Of a DNA stretch of 64,000 nucleotides, positions 1-11,544 are shown piece by piece; position 1 is the first letter of the stretch; each line of letters starts with the position of its first letter. Origin of the DNA: Rhodocyclaceae bacterium (GTDB lineage Bacteria > Pseudomonadota > Gammaproteobacteria > Burkholderiales > Rhodocyclaceae); NCBI GenBank assembly GCA_016721505.1, contig JADKHX010000014.1:94257-158256 (forward strand), given 5' to 3'. Under the pieces are notes generated by a model that saw nothing but the letters and a program-made list of their open reading frames with translations, had not been told where the DNA came from and searched no databases. The translations under genes and the position numbers were made by a program.

Positions 1-1252
<1,252 letters not shown>

Positions 1253-1299
1253 TTAGTTGCGAAATTCGTTTCAAATTTGTTGTGTTGACTGACGACGAC

Positions 1300-2175
1300 T
1301 TAGCCTGCAATAGCCGCTGCGCCGCCGACGATCTCGGAGATTTCTTTGGTAATCGCCGCTTGGCGCGCTTTGTTGTACACCAACTGCAATTCCTTGATAA
1401 CGCTGCCTGCATTGTCGGTCGCAGCCTTCATCGCGACCATACGTGCAGATTGCTCAGAGGCCATATTTTCGGCAAGCCCTTGATAAATCAAAGCCTCGAC
1501 ATAGCGCAGCAACAGCTCGTCAATCACTGCTTGCGCATCCGGCTCATAGATGTAATCCCAGCTTCGCTCCGGCGTACCCATGCGCTCGCCCGACAATGGC
1601 AATAGCGGCTCTAACACCGGCTCTTGTTTCATCGTATTGACAAAGCGCGTATAGGAAACATAAACCGCGTCTAGCTCACCATTTTGGAAGGCATCAATCA
1701 TGACCTTGACCGGTCCGATGAGCTTTTCCATATGCGGTGTGTCGCCCAGATGCGTAATGCTGGAAACCACTTTGGCGCCCAAGCGCTGCATGAAACCCAA
1801 ACCCTTGTTACCAATCGCGGTGACGCGCATTTCTGTCACGCCCTTCGTCTCCCACTCGCGCATGGTGTTCATGCACAAACGCAGCACGTTGGTGTTCAAC
1901 CCGCCGCACAGCCCTTTGTCGGAAGTGACAACAATCAGACCAATGCGCTTATGCGCCGTGGCCTTGGTCAGGAAGGGATGGCGATATTCAGTAACCAAAG
2001 CTTGTGAAAGATTGGCGGCCAGACGGCGGATTTTTTCGCTGTAAGGGCGCGCGGCGCGCATCCGCTCCTGCGCTTTGCGCATTTTGGACGCGGCGACCAT
2101 TTCCATCGCTTTGGTGATCTTGCGCGTGTTTTGCACGCTCTTGATCTTGGTGCGTATCTCTTTGCTGCCTGGCAT
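1300..2175 (-). CDS. atpG: ATP synthase F1 subunit gamma
   Basis: Central rotor shaft of F1, coupling rotation of the c-ring to catalysis in the beta subunits. The protein is 291 residues, the normal size. The N-terminus ([17 protein letters not shown], then [17 protein letters not shown]) and C-terminus ([18 protein letters not shown]) are the two conserved coiled-coil helices of the family. It sits between atpA (48 bp upstream) and atpD in the same operon. Confidence 0.97.
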   Translation of the reverse strand: MPGSKEIRTKIKSVQNTRKITKAMEMVAASKMRKAQERMRAARPYSEKIRRLAANLSQALVTEYRHPFLTKATAHKRIGLIVVTSDKGLCGGLNTNVLRLCMNTMREWETKGVTEMRVTAIGNKGLGFMQRLGAKVVSSITHLGDTPHMEKLIGPVKVMIDAFQNGELDAVYVSYTRFVNTMKQEPVLEPLLPLSGERMGTPERSWDYIYEPDAQAVIDELLLRYVEALIYQGLAENMASEQSARMVAMKAATDNAGSVIKELQLVYNKARQAAITKEISEIVGGAAAIAG

Positions 2176-2223
2176 GATTGCCCTTAATTAAGCGTTATGC
2201 GAATTGACGATCAAAACGGGCAA

Positions 2224-3762
2224 TTAAGCCCACGACTTCTTGAAGGTGGTCACGGCGGCTTTGAGTTCGACTTCCGAGTCCTTATCAAGTTCTGTCGTTG
2301 CGGCGATTTTGGCCACCAGTGCGGCATGTTGCTGATGCATGAACTGATGCAATGCCGCCTCGAAGGGCAGAATGCGCGGGACTTCTATGTCGTCCATAAA
2401 GCCTTCGTTCGATGCGTAAAGCGTAATCGCCATATCGGCCACCGACAGCGGTGCGTATTGGAGTTGCTTCATCAACTCAGTCACCCGACGACCGCGCTCA
2501 AGCTGCTTGCGTGTGGCTTCATCCAAATCCGAAGCGAACTGTGCAAACGCGGCCAATTCTCGATATTGAGCAAGCGACAGACGCACGCCGCCACCGAGCT
2601 TCTTGATCACTTTAGTCTGGGCTGCACCGCCGACGCGAGACACCGAAATACCGGCGTTCATGGCAGGACGAATACCGGCGTTGAACAAGTCGGTTTCCAA
2701 GAAAATTTGGCCATCGGTAATTGAAATCACGTTGGTCGGCACGAAGGCAGACACGTCACCCGCTTGCGTTTCGATCACTGGCAATGCGGTGAGTGACCCA
2801 GTTTTGCCTTTAACGGCACCGTTGGTCAGCTTCTCAACCCATGCTTCGGATACGCGCGCTGCACGCTCAAGCAAGCGTGAGTGCAAATAGAACACGTCGC
2901 CGGGATAAGCTTCGCGACCTGGCGGGCGGCGTAGCAACAGGGAGATTTGGCGATAGGCCCAAGCTTGTTTGGTCAAATCGTCATAAACAATCAGCGCATC
3001 CATACCGCGATCACGGAAGTACTCACCCATCGTGCAACCGGTGTAGGGCGCGATGAACTGGCTTGCGGCGGAGTCGGAAGCGGTTGCCGCAACGACGATG
3101 GTGTATCCCATCGCGCCATGTTCTTCTAGTTTTCGCACTACGTTAGCAATGGTCGATGCTTTTTGACCAATAGCGACGTAGATACAGAACATGTTCTGAC
3201 CTTTTTGATTGATGATGGTATCAATCGCCACAGCAGTCTTACCAGTTTGGCGGTCACCAATAATAAGTTCGCGCTGACCACGTCCGACGGGGACCATAGA
3301 GTCAATGGCTTTCAAGCCGGACTGCACTGGCTGAGATACTGATTTACGCCAAATAACGCCCGGCGCAACTTTCTCGATCTTGTCGGTTTCTTTGGCGTTG
3401 ATCGGGCCCTTGCCATCGATTGGCTCGCCCAAGGCATTGACCACGCGGCCAAGCAACTCGGGACCAACTGGCACTTCCAGAATACGACCGGTACATTTAA
3501 CCGTGTCGCCTTCGGATATATGCTCGTAATCACCCAAAACCACCGCGCCGACTGAATCGCGCTCTAAATTGAGGGCGAGACCAAAGGTATTGCCGGGGAA
3601 CTCCAGCATTTCGCCTTGCATCACATCGGCCAGACCGTGGATGCGGCAAATTCCGTCGGTCACGGAAACAACTGTGCCTTCGTTACTTGCGGTGGCCGCA
3701 AGCTGCATGTTTTGGATTTTGGTCTTAATCAGTTCGCTGATTTCTGACGGGTTCAAGTTCAT
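2224..3762 (-). CDS. atpA: ATP synthase F1 subunit alpha
   Basis: Non-catalytic nucleotide-binding subunit alternating with beta in the F1 hexamer. It is 512 residues, full length. The N-terminus [16 protein letters not shown] is typical of betaproteobacterial AtpA. The P-loop GDRQTGKTA lies near residue 169 and the alpha-type signature [17 protein letters not shown] is present in the C-terminal half. The start lies 9 bp downstream of atpH, consistent with translational coupling. Confidence 0.98.
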   Translation of the reverse strand: MNLNPSEISELIKTKIQNMQLAATASNEGTVVSVTDGICRIHGLADVMQGEMLEFPGNTFGLALNLERDSVGAVVLGDYEHISEGDTVKCTGRILEVPVGPELLGRVVNALGEPIDGKGPINAKETDKIEKVAPGVIWRKSVSQPVQSGLKAIDSMVPVGRGQRELIIGDRQTGKTAVAIDTIINQKGQNMFCIYVAIGQKASTIANVVRKLEEHGAMGYTIVVAATASDSAASQFIAPYTGCTMGEYFRDRGMDALIVYDDLTKQAWAYRQISLLLRRPPGREAYPGDVFYLHSRLLERAARVSEAWVEKLTNGAVKGKTGSLTALPVIETQAGDVSAFVPTNVISITDGQIFLETDLFNAGIRPAMNAGISVSRVGGAAQTKVIKKLGGGVRLSLAQYRELAAFAQFASDLDEATRKQLERGRRVTELMKQLQYAPLSVADMAITLYASNEGFMDDIEVPRILPFEAALHQFMHQQHAALVAKIAATTELDKDSEVELKAAVTTFKKSWA

Positions 3763-3771
3763 GGAAAACTC

Positions 3772-4314
3772 CTAGTTCTTCAATGCGGTGGCCATGGCCG
3801 CGAGCTTGCCGCGGACCGAAGCGTCTATAACTTCATCACCGACGGCGATACGTACGCCACCAATGAGTGCTGCATCAACTTTGACACTGACTTGAATGCG
3901 GCAACCAAACTTGCGCTCCAAATCGGCAACCAAAGTCTTCAGGGTGTTGTCATCCAGCGCAAAAGCCGAAGTAATTTCTGCATCTTTTACGCCTTCATGC
4001 GCATGCTTTAGTTGTTCAAACAGCGTGCTGATTTCGGTGAGCACACTCAAGCGCTGGTTGTCCACCAAGACACGAACAAAGCTCTGCTGTTCGGTCGAAA
4101 GCTCGGCGTTTCCTGAGGCAACTTGTATGCACAATTCGGTCAGCTGCGCGGGACTCATGCGCGGATTGCCGATCGACTCGACCATCTGCTCATTCGCCGT
4201 CACTGCAGCCAAATTCGCCAGTGAAGCCGACCACGCAGGCAAACTGTTGGCGCCTTTGGCCAGCTGAAAAGCGGCTTCAGCATAGGGGCGCGCCAGCGTT
4301 AGGTTTTCAGCCAT
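3772..4314 (-). CDS. atpH: ATP synthase F1 subunit delta
   Basis: Peripheral-stalk protein that ties the top of the alpha/beta hexamer to subunit b. It is 180 residues, the usual length. The N-terminal helical domain starts [19 protein letters not shown], and the C-terminal motif [20 protein letters not shown] is the most conserved part of the family. Spacing to atpF is 6 bp and to atpA 9 bp, so it is an internal operon gene. Confidence 0.96.
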   Translation of the reverse strand: MAENLTLARPYAEAAFQLAKGANSLPAWSASLANLAAVTANEQMVESIGNPRMSPAQLTELCIQVASGNAELSTEQQSFVRVLVDNQRLSVLTEISTLFEQLKHAHEGVKDAEITSAFALDDNTLKTLVADLERKFGCRIQVSVKVDAALIGGVRIAVGDEVIDASVRGKLAAMATALKN

Positions 4315-4320
4315 GGTTGA

Positions 4321-4791
4321 TTACAGCTCCGACTTCAACTGCGAGAGCAGCTCAGCATGCGCTTGGGCGTTGATTTCTTTGCGCAGAATTCGCTCAGCAC
4401 CGGCGACTGCCAATGTAGCGACTTGCTCACGCAGCGCTTCTTTGGCACGTTGTGATGCCAGCCCTGCTTCGGTTTCGGCAGCTTCGCGAGCGGCTTTGAC
4501 GATACGCGCACTTTCGTTGCGGGCATCCTCAATCAGCTGCGCTACTTGACGCTCTGCAACGCTGCGAAACTCAGCTGCGGATTCGCGTGCCTTGCGCAAT
4601 TCATCGGCGATGCGTTTTTCGGCAAGTGACGAGTCAGCCTTGGCTTTATCGGCGGCAGCGAGGCCGTCAGCGATTTGACTACGGCGCTCATCGAGTGCCT
4701 TCATGATCGGCGGCCACACGAATTTCATCGTGAACCAGCCAAGAATGAAGAACACGATGACCTGTTGAAGTAATGTTCCGTTCAGGTTCAA
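4321..4791 (-). CDS. atpF: ATP synthase F0 subunit b
   Basis: Membrane-anchored peripheral stalk of ATP synthase. The 156 residues show one N-terminal transmembrane segment (about residues 8-26, ending FVWPPIMKALDER) followed by a long charged, alanine-rich coiled coil, the family's architecture. It is encoded between atpE (31 bp) and atpH (6 bp). Confidence 0.96.
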   Translation of the reverse strand: MNLNGTLLQQVIVFFILGWFTMKFVWPPIMKALDERRSQIADGLAAADKAKADSSLAEKRIADELRKARESAAEFRSVAERQVAQLIEDARNESARIVKAAREAAETEAGLASQRAKEALREQVATLAVAGAERILRKEINAQAHAELLSQLKSEL

Positions 4792-4822
4792 GGTATTGCT
4801 CCTTTGCTAATTGAACGATGAA

Positions 4823-5074
<252 letters not shown>

Positions 5075-5128
5075 TTAATTAACTAATGACAAATGAACGA
5101 TTAAAAAAACAGCTTGAAAATGATTCGA

Positions 5129-5986
5129 CTAGTGCGTTTCGTGTGCTTGACCGATGTAGACCAAGGTCAGCATCATGAAAATAAAAGCTTGCAGGGTGAT
5201 GATCAAAATATGAAAAATAGCCCAGATCGTGCCGGCGAAAATTCCGCCTACCCAGAGCAACACGCCAGAGAAGCTCGCCGCCAAGGCTGCACCCATCAAG
5301 GCAATCAGCATGAATATCAACTCACCTGCATACATGTTGCCGTAAAGTCGCATGCCATGCGATAAAGTCTTGGCAACGAACTCAATCATCTGCATCGCGA
5401 AATTGAACGGATACAACACCGGATGATTGCCAAACGGCGCAGTAAACAACTCGTGAATCCAGCCGCCCAACCCTTTGATTTTGATGCTGTAGTAGATACA
5501 CAGTAGTAACACACCAACGGCCATGCCGAGCGTAGCATTCAGGTCAGCGGTTGGCACGATGCGCAGATAAGCATGCTCAGGGTCGTGTCCGGCACTGCCG
5601 TAGATGATCGCCCAAAGTCTTGGAAGCGCGTCCAGTGGCAGCAGATCCATCGCATTCATGGCGAAAATCCACACGAACACAGTAAGTGCCAATGGCGCTA
5701 TGAATGAACGATCACCGTGCACGATTGATTTCGACTGATCCTCAACCATTTCAACCAAAATTTCGACGGCAGCTTGGAATCGAGTTGGAACGCCAGATGT
5801 CGCTTTGAGCGCGGCTCTTGACAACACAAAAATCGCCAACATGCCAAGCGAAATCGACCAGAACATGGTGTCCAAATGGAACACCGACCAGTCGACCAAT
5901 GATGATTGTTTATGACCCAAACTGTTTAAGTGGGTCAGATGATGAACGATGTATTCCGATGCGTTTGGTGCGTGCTCGGCTGACAT
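5129..5986 (-). CDS. atpB: ATP synthase F0 subunit a
   Basis: Stator channel subunit that passes protons to the c-ring. It is 285 residues with several hydrophobic helices. The conserved motif MRLYGNMYAGELIFM carries the essential arginine that faces Asp60 of subunit c. The C-terminus IFMMLTLVYIGQAHETH is typical of the betaproteobacterial form. It follows atpI by 2 bp. Confidence 0.97.
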   Translation of the reverse strand: MSAEHAPNASEYIVHHLTHLNSLGHKQSSLVDWSVFHLDTMFWSISLGMLAIFVLSRAALKATSGVPTRFQAAVEILVEMVEDQSKSIVHGDRSFIAPLALTVFVWIFAMNAMDLLPLDALPRLWAIIYGSAGHDPEHAYLRIVPTADLNATLGMAVGVLLLCIYYSIKIKGLGGWIHELFTAPFGNHPVLYPFNFAMQMIEFVAKTLSHGMRLYGNMYAGELIFMLIALMGAALAASFSGVLLWVGGIFAGTIWAIFHILIITLQAFIFMMLTLVYIGQAHETH

Positions 5987-5988
5987 GT

Positions 5989-6339
5989 TTAGGCCTTAAT
6001 CAAAATCACAAACAAATTCGCTTTTAGCGCTATCACCATGCCAGCCAAAAAAGCTAGCCAATGCAACTGTTGATACGCCCCCACTGCAATCACCAGCAAC
6101 ATCAGCGTTGCGATGATTTTGAAAAACTCACCAACCAAAAAACCTGATGCGCTGGCTGTTCCGCTGCGCGCTGCGAGTATCAACTTGAGCGCAAACATCG
6201 CGTTTGGAATCACAATCGCTGCGCCGCCTAAACCCACGGAAACCGCGCCATGCTGTCCCAACCAGATTCCTGCAAGTGCGGCGGCGATTATCGTTGCCAC
6301 GCATTGATGTAATACAGCGTTGAACATCGACCCGCGCAT
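5989..6339 (-). CDS. atpI: ATP synthase subunit I (AtpI)
   Basis: Small four-helix membrane protein, first gene of the atp operon, thought to help assemble the c-ring. An in-frame extension to 6429 exists, but its first 30 residues look non-coding; I chose the ATG at 6337-6339 (MRGSMFNAVLHQ), with the ATG at 6325-6327 as an alternative. Product about 116 residues with hydrophobic segments throughout. The dispersed 26-bp element at 6432-6457 lies just upstream, between this gene and parB. Confidence 0.82.
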   Translation of the reverse strand: MRGSMFNAVLHQCVATIIAAALAGIWLGQHGAVSVGLGGAAIVIPNAMFALKLILAARSGTASASGFLVGEFFKIIATLMLLVIAVGAYQQLHWLAFLAGMVIALKANLFVILIKA

Positions 6340-6431
6340 GAAGCTCACACGACCCTCACAAGAGGCCGGAAATATAAGCGTTTGAGCTGTTGCAGTCAAA
6401 CATTTTGTTACGCTTGTGACAGCCCACACAA

Positions 6432-6457
6432 GCCAGTTGGTGCTGGTAACACGCCGT
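6432..6457 (+). repeat. 26-bp dispersed element, copy A (parB 3' end)
   Basis: Reads GCCAGTTGGTGCTG, GTAA, CACGCCGT. It ends on the first base of the parB stop codon (TGA on the minus strand, 6457-6459), so the element and the end of parB abut or overlap. It lies about 90 bp upstream of the chosen atpI start and may separate the two operons. It matches the other eight copies in the window. Confidence 0.85.
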
Positions 6458-7329
6458 CAAGCCTTCACCACTGGGGCTAAACGGGTGATTAAACCGTCAA
6501 GCTGATCCAAGCTGCCAAAACGAACCGTCACGGTGCCAACGCCCTTGCGGTTTGCGACGATCTTTACAGTTGCACCGAGACTATCGGCGAGCTCGTCTTC
6601 AAGACGTTGCAGGTCGCGATTGTTGGCCTTGGCTGCTTTGGTGCCACCAGCAGTGGTCGATGGCGCAAGTGATTTGGTCACCATTTTTTCGGTTTCACGT
6701 ACCGAAAAACCCTTATCGGCGACGAGTGATGCCATGCGCACTTGTTCGGCTTTAGACAAGGGCAAAAGCGCCCGCGCGTGACCCATTTCAATGTCGCCGA
6801 CCATCAACATTTCTTGCACGGGCGGTGCGAGTTGCAATAGGCGCAAAAGATTTGTTGCGGTTGAGCGCGAGCGGCCAAGCGCCTCTGCGGCTTGTTGGTG
6901 ACTCATCTTGAACTCATCGAGCAAGCGCTGTATCCCCGCCGCTTCTTCCAGTGGATTGAGATTCTCACGTTGGATATTTTCGATCAGTGACATCGCCAGG
7001 GCCGCATCATCCGGGACCTCGCGGATGATGACTGGCACTTGTGCCAAACCTGCGATTTGCGCAGCACGCCAACGCCGCTCTCCAGCAATGATTTCGTAGC
7101 GATCCTTGCCCACCGGACGCACGGATATCGGTTGCATTAAGCCTTGGGCGCGAATTGAATCGGCAAGCTCTTCGAGTGAGCCCGGATCCATACGTGTGCG
7201 TGGTTGATATTTTCCGGGTTGTAGTGCCTCTATCGCCAACGATGCCTGACGCTGACCTTCGGGCGCTGTGTTCGAACCAAGCAGCGCTTCCAAGCCGCGT
7301 CCAAGACCTTTCATGCGAGTTGCATTCAT
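6457..7329 (-). CDS. parB: Chromosome partitioning protein ParB
   Basis: CTP-dependent DNA clamp that loads at parS and, with ParA, segregates the origin. 290 residues. The N-terminus (MNATRMKGLGRGLEALLGSN) is the conserved LGRGL motif that contacts ParA. The CTP-binding and parS-loading boxes (ENIQRENLNPLEEA and GERRWRAAQ) come next, then a helix-turn-helix (SHQQAAEALGRSRSTATNLL) and a C-terminal dimerisation domain. It starts 1 bp after parA. Two cognate parS sites lie at 10714 and 10758. Its stop codon touches a copy of the dispersed element. Confidence 0.97.
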   Translation of the reverse strand: MNATRMKGLGRGLEALLGSNTAPEGQRQASLAIEALQPGKYQPRTRMDPGSLEELADSIRAQGLMQPISVRPVGKDRYEIIAGERRWRAAQIAGLAQVPVIIREVPDDAALAMSLIENIQRENLNPLEEAAGIQRLLDEFKMSHQQAAEALGRSRSTATNLLRLLQLAPPVQEMLMVGDIEMGHARALLPLSKAEQVRMASLVADKGFSVRETEKMVTKSLAPSTTAGGTKAAKANNRDLQRLEDELADSLGATVKIVANRKGVGTVTVRFGSLDQLDGLITRLAPVVKA

Positions 7330-7330
7330 A

Positions 7331-8104
7331 TCATTCTTTCCAGTTTTTTACGCGTTCTATCATTTCGATCGCGAAAGCTAAATACGCTTGCGCACCTTTA
7401 GCATTTTTGTCGAATAGCACACCGGGCACGCCGAAACTCGGCGCCTCCGCTAAACGAACATTACGTGGCACTAGAGTCCTGAATACTTTGTCGCCAAAAT
7501 GCTGTTCAAGTTGTGCTGAGACTTGATTTGATAGGGTTGAACGGGTGTCAAACATCACCCGTAACAGCCCAATTATTTTTAGATCTGGATTGAAATTGGC
7601 ATGGACTTTTTTGATCGTGTTGACCAAATCCGACAATCCTTCCAAGGCGTAATATTCACACTGCATAGGAATAATTACGCCATCAGCCGCGCACAAACCG
7701 TTGAGTGTCAGCATCGACAAGGATGGCGGGCAATCGATTAGAACAAAGTCATATTCGTCTGTATGCTGATTCAGTGCTTCTTTCAGACGTTTTTCGCGTC
7801 GCTCCAAATCAACCATCTCAACTTCTGCACCAGCGAGTTCGCGATTGGCTGGCAGCACATCAAATTTTCCGCTTGGCGATGCCGCACGCACATCGGCAAG
7901 GGAGGCAGTTGAGAGCAGCATGTGATACACCGAACGCGGCAAAGCGCGCTTATCCACGCCGCTGCCCATGGTGGCATTGCCTTGCGGATCGAGGTCAACG
8001 AGCAAAGTGCGTTGGCCATTGGCGACCAAAGCGGCGGCAAGATTAACCGCTGTTGTCGTCTTGCCAACACCGCCTTTTTGATTGGCGATTGCAAAAATAT
8101 GCAT
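7331..8104 (-). CDS. parA: Chromosome partitioning ATPase ParA (Soj)
   Basis: ParA-type ATPase that moves ParB-parS complexes across the nucleoid. I chose the ATG at 8102-8104 because MHIFAIANQKGGVGKTT is the conserved start; an in-frame extension to 8200 overlaps rsmG and has no family match. The product is 257 residues. Deviant Walker A KGGVGKTT (about residues 10-17), Walker A' (LLVDLDPQGNATMG) and Walker B (FVLIDCPPSLSML) are all present. Coupled to parB with a 1-bp gap. Confidence 0.97.
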   Translation of the reverse strand: MHIFAIANQKGGVGKTTTAVNLAAALVANGQRTLLVDLDPQGNATMGSGVDKRALPRSVYHMLLSTASLADVRAASPSGKFDVLPANRELAGAEVEMVDLERREKRLKEALNQHTDEYDFVLIDCPPSLSMLTLNGLCAADGVIIPMQCEYYALEGLSDLVNTIKKVHANFNPDLKIIGLLRVMFDTRSTLSNQVSAQLEQHFGDKVFRTLVPRNVRLAEAPSFGVPGVLFDKNAKGAQAYLAFAIEMIERVKNWKE

Positions 8105-8118
8105 GCTAGATTTTTTCC

Positions 8119-8778
8119 TTAGACTTTTCGTAGAACCACTAAATGACGTTGCGCATCGAGACCCGGAACAGCGATTGGAATGCTTGCTTCGACCTGCCAA
8201 GCCGCTGGCAAACGAGCAATTTCTTGGTGAGGCAGTGCGCCTTTCATGGCCAACAAATAGCCATTTTGCGTGATGAGATGCCCGGCTAGATTTACAAAGT
8301 CAGCTAAATCAGCGAAAGCGCGCGAGATTACCGCATCGAAACTCGCCGCCGCAACTTGCTCTACGCGCGTGTTCAGCACAGTGAGGTTATCGAGTTTCAA
8401 CTCTGCTTTGACCTGCCGTTGAAATGCGGATTTTTTATCGACCGTTTCAATCAGAGAAACTTTCCACTCTGGACATGCGAGCGCTAGCGGAATTCCGGGC
8501 AACCCTGCACCACTGCCAACGTCGGCCAGTCGAAACGAAACCTCACTGTTTTGACGGCGCGTGGTCAGCACCAACTGACAAATATTTGGCAAAACCACCA
8601 AAGAATCAATAAGATGCTGCGTTACCATGGCAGCCGGATCGCGTATCGCGGTCAAATTGTAAGTGCGATTCCACTTGCTCAGTAAATCTAAAAAGGACAG
8701 GAGTTGGGACTGCATTCGCTCGGGAAAAGCAAAGTCGATTGCGGCTAACCCGGCCGTCAATTGCGTGGCCGAACTCAC
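8119..8778 (-). CDS. rsmG: 16S rRNA (guanine527-N7)-methyltransferase RsmG (GidB)
   Basis: Methylates N7 of G527 in 16S rRNA with SAM. 219 residues. The SAM-binding motif [15 protein letters not shown] is intact, as is the upstream [10 protein letters not shown]. Between these lies a stretch of about 16 residues, [16 protein letters not shown], that is not usual for the family; it is encoded by copy B of the dispersed element. The 3' end is 14 bp from parA and the start overlaps mnmG by 4 bp, as in the conserved gid cluster. Confidence 0.95.
   Translation of the reverse strand: MSSATQLTAGLAAIDFAFPERMQSQLLSFLDLLSKWNRTYNLTAIRDPAAMVTQHLIDSLVVLPNICQLVLTTRRQNSEVSFRLADVGSGAGLPGIPLALACPEWKVSLIETVDKKSAFQRQVKAELKLDNLTVLNTRVEQVAAASFDAVISRAFADLADFVNLAGHLITQNGYLLAMKGALPHQEIARLPAAWQVEASIPIAVPGLDAQRHLVVLRKV
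8554..8579 (-). repeat. 26-bp dispersed element, copy B (inside rsmG)
   Basis: On the minus strand, the coding orientation, it reads GTCAGTTGGTGCTG, ACCA, CGCGCCGT. It is translated as QLVLTTRR in the loop before the SAM motif of RsmG. One mismatch falls in the otherwise fixed 3' block (CG for CA). Confidence 0.85.
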
Positions 8779-10652
8779 GCCGCGCGGCGCCGTTTCAAAT
8801 GCACCAGCAGGAGTGAAATCGCCGCTGGCGTCACGCCCTGAACACGCGCTGCTTGACCCAGGGTTTCGGGGCGAACCTGCGCGAGCTTTTGCCGCACCTC
8901 CATGGACAAAGCGTGCACTGCGGCATAGTCCATATCAGCTGGTATGGTCATTTCCTCGTGGGCTAGGCTTTTGTCAATTTCGTCTTGTTGACGATCAATG
9001 TAACCCTGATATTTCGCCTGAATCTCTACTTGTGCGATCACCTCGCTGTTAGCGATTGCAGTTCCAGCATTGGGCAAGCTCATTAGATTGGCATAGCTCA
9101 CCTCGGGGCGACGCAACAAATCAAACAAACTATATTCGCGCTCAATGCTGGTACCAAGCACGCGCTGAATATCCTCGGCGCTAACAATTCGTGGATTAAC
9201 CCAGACCGATTTCAACCGCTCCGACTCTTGTGCCACCGCATCGCGTTTGCGATTGAAAGTATCCCACCGTGCGTCATCAACCAAATTCATCTCTCGGCCA
9301 ATTTCGGTGAGCCGCAAATCAGCGTTGTCCTCACGCAAACTTAGGCGATATTCAGCGCGACTAGTGAACATTCGATATGGCTCGGAGACCCCGCGCGTTA
9401 CTAGATCATCAACCAGAACGCCAAGATAAGCTTGATCACGGCGAGGCGACCAAGACTCCTTGCCCAACGCTGAGCGTGCTGCGTTTAGCCCAGCCAACAG
9501 ACCCTGTGCCGCAGCTTCTTCATATCCGGTGGTGCCATTAATTTGTCCCGCGAAGTACAAACCCGCGATTGATTTCGTCTCCAAACTAGCCTTGAGGTTG
9601 CGTGGATCAAAGTAGTCGTATTCAATTGCGTATCCGGGCCGCGTGATATGGGCGTTTTCACAACCGCGCATTGAACGTACCAACTCAAGCTGAACGTCGA
9701 ATGGCAAGCTGGTGGAGATACCTTGTGGATAGACCTCGTGCGTGTCCAGTCCTTCGGGTTCAATGAACACCTGATGACTGTCTTTGCCGGCAAAACGGTG
9801 AATTTTGTCTTCTATTGACGGACAGTAGCGTGGCCCAATACCTTCAATTACGCCGGTGAACATTGGCGAGCGATCAAGACCACGCCGAATGATTTCGTGC
9901 GTCGCTAGATTGGTGTGAGTAATCCAGCATGGGACTTGACGGGGATGTTGGGCCGATTTGCCCATAAACGAAAACACCGGCACGGGATCATCCCCAGGCT
10001 GACATTGCATCACTGAGTAATCAATACTTCTTCCATCGATGCGTGGTGGCGTGCCGGTTTTTAAACGGCCAATTGGCAGCTTGAGTTCACGCAAACGCTC
10101 CGCCAACGAAATAGAGGCTGGATCGCCGAAGCGCCCTGCGCGGTAATTTGCCAAGCCGACATGAACCAAACCATTTAGAAATGTCCCAGCGGTCAAAACG
10201 ACTTGCGCCGCTTCAAAACGAATGCCAAGTTGCGTGACAACTCCGGAAACACGATCACCGATCAACGTTAAATCGTCAGCGGCTTGCTGAAATATCGTGA
10301 GACTCGGCACATTCTCGAGCATCGAACGAATCGCTTGCTTATACAAAGCGCGATCAGCCTGCGCCCGCGTTGCGCGCACGGCAGGACCTTTTGAGGCGTT
10401 CAAAATTCTAAATTGTATTCCCGCTACATCGGTTGCCATTGCCATTGCACCACCGAGCGCGTCAATTTCCTTAACCAAATGTCCTTTGCCTACCCCGCCG
10501 ATCGAAGGATTGCAGGACATCGCACCGAGCGTCTCGATGCTGTGGGTTAGCAGCAAAGTACGCGCACCGGCACGCGCTGAAGCTAGCGCAGCCTCTGTGC
10601 CGGCGTGGCCGCCGCCAATGACGATGACATCAAAACGCGTTGGAAATTGCAC
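8775..10652 (-). CDS. mnmG: tRNA uridine-5-carboxymethylaminomethyl modification enzyme MnmG (GidA)
   Basis: FAD enzyme that, with MnmE, installs the cmnm5 group on U34 of certain tRNAs. 625 residues. The FAD-binding motif [21 protein letters not shown] begins near residue 9 (shown to its final glycine in part: [10 protein letters not shown]), followed by [12 protein letters not shown] and a conserved C-terminal helical domain ending in HLKRRRAA. It is the first gene of the mnmG-rsmG-parA-parB run, and its upstream region holds the parS sites. Confidence 0.97.
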   Translation of the reverse strand: MQFPTRFDVIVIGGGHAGTEAALASARAGARTLLLTHSIETLGAMSCNPSIGGVGKGHLVKEIDALGGAMAMATDVAGIQFRILNASKGPAVRATRAQADRALYKQAIRSMLENVPSLTIFQQAADDLTLIGDRVSGVVTQLGIRFEAAQVVLTAGTFLNGLVHVGLANYRAGRFGDPASISLAERLRELKLPIGRLKTGTPPRIDGRSIDYSVMQCQPGDDPVPVFSFMGKSAQHPRQVPCWITHTNLATHEIIRRGLDRSPMFTGVIEGIGPRYCPSIEDKIHRFAGKDSHQVFIEPEGLDTHEVYPQGISTSLPFDVQLELVRSMRGCENAHITRPGYAIEYDYFDPRNLKASLETKSIAGLYFAGQINGTTGYEEAAAQGLLAGLNAARSALGKESWSPRRDQAYLGVLVDDLVTRGVSEPYRMFTSRAEYRLSLREDNADLRLTEIGREMNLVDDARWDTFNRKRDAVAQESERLKSVWVNPRIVSAEDIQRVLGTSIEREYSLFDLLRRPEVSYANLMSLPNAGTAIANSEVIAQVEIQAKYQGYIDRQQDEIDKSLAHEEMTIPADMDYAAVHALSMEVRQKLAQVRPETLGQAARVQGVTPAAISLLLVHLKRRRAA

Positions 10653-10713
10653 TAAATTTCTCGCTTGGAAAAGAGGCGCAATGATACGCTAGTGAATTTG
10701 GAAAACATACTGA

Positions 10714-10729
10714 TGTTTCACGTGAAACA
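10714..10729. promoter_or_regulatory. parS centromere site 1
   Basis: The 16-mer TGTTTCACGTGAAACA is a perfect palindrome and matches the widely conserved bacterial parS consensus. It lies 61 bp upstream of mnmG. ParB encoded nearby should nucleate here. Position near dnaA agrees with the usual placement of parS close to the origin. Confidence 0.95.
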
Positions 10730-10757
10730 ATGAGCTATTGAACAATGGCTGAGGAAT

Positions 10758-10773
10758 TGTTTCACGTGAAACT
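10758..10773. promoter_or_regulatory. parS centromere site 2, overlapping a gene end
   Basis: The 16-mer TGTTTCACGTGAAACT matches the parS consensus at 15 of 16 positions. It overlaps the end of the TSUP transporter gene: read on the minus strand, its right half supplies the final codons TTC ACG TGA (Phe, Thr, stop). The two parS sites are 44 bp apart centre to centre, about four helical turns. Confidence 0.93.
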
Positions 10774-11541
10774 TGGTGCGAATATGTCCCAGCCAAACTT
10801 CGCAAGCAAAAAAACCGCAGAAGTGAGGAAGATCCAACGCACAAATCCACTGCCATGCCGAATCGCAAGGTGGCTACCAATTTGAGCCCCCGTGATATTC
10901 GCAACAGCCATCACCAGACCAAGCGCCCACAATACCTGCCCATGTGGAATGAAATACGCCAATGCTGCCGCGTTCGTTGCCAAATTAATGACTTTTGCGA
11001 CCGCTGAGGCACGCAAGAAATCCATTGCGAAAAATCGAACCAGCAAGAAAATAAGAAAGCTGCCCATCCCTGGGCCAAAGAATCCATCGTAAAACCCAAG
11101 CACTGCGCCTAGTGCCAACGCCCCGTGTCGCTCTCGTTGCGGGCTCATTTCAGCTCCCCTACTTTGCCCCAGTCTTGGCCGCGCTAAAGTGTAAATAATA
11201 ACCAAAAGCAACAAACCAAAAACTAACGGCCGAACCGTTTCGCGTGGCAACCATGCCACCGCCGCTGCCCCTGCGAATGAAAATACAATTGCCGCCAACG
11301 ATGCCGGAATCGCAATGCGCCAGCAGATTTCGACCTGCCTGGCGTAACGCAACGCTGCGCTGGCCGTGCCGAAAATACTAGCCAGCTTGTTAGTACCAAA
11401 TAGTGTCGCCGGCGTCTGCGCTGGCAATGCGGTAAAAAGTGCTGGCACTTGTATCAACCCACCACCACCAGCAACTGCATCAACAAAACCAGCTAACAAA
11501 GCCGCTAGCGAAAGTAAGACAAAATCAATGTTGTCTAACAC
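10762..11541 (-). CDS. TSUP-family (TauE/SafE) membrane transporter
   Basis: Putative anion or organosulfonate exporter of the TSUP family (formerly DUF81). 259 residues with about seven or eight hydrophobic segments. The motif FVDAVAGGGGLIQVPAL near residue 20 and the second-repeat motif GFYDGFFGPGMGSFLIF are the duplicated signatures of the family. Substrate cannot be told. The C-terminal codons overlap parS site 2. It is inserted between mnmG and mnmE, 3 bp downstream of mnmE. Confidence 0.88.
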   Translation of the reverse strand: MLDNIDFVLLSLAALLAGFVDAVAGGGGLIQVPALFTALPAQTPATLFGTNKLASIFGTASAALRYARQVEICWRIAIPASLAAIVFSFAGAAAVAWLPRETVRPLVFGLLLLVIIYTLARPRLGQSRGAEMSPQRERHGALALGAVLGFYDGFFGPGMGSFLIFLLVRFFAMDFLRASAVAKVINLATNAAALAYFIPHGQVLWALGLVMAVANITGAQIGSHLAIRHGSGFVRWIFLTSAVFLLAKFGWDIFAPSFT

Positions 11542-11544
11542 CGA

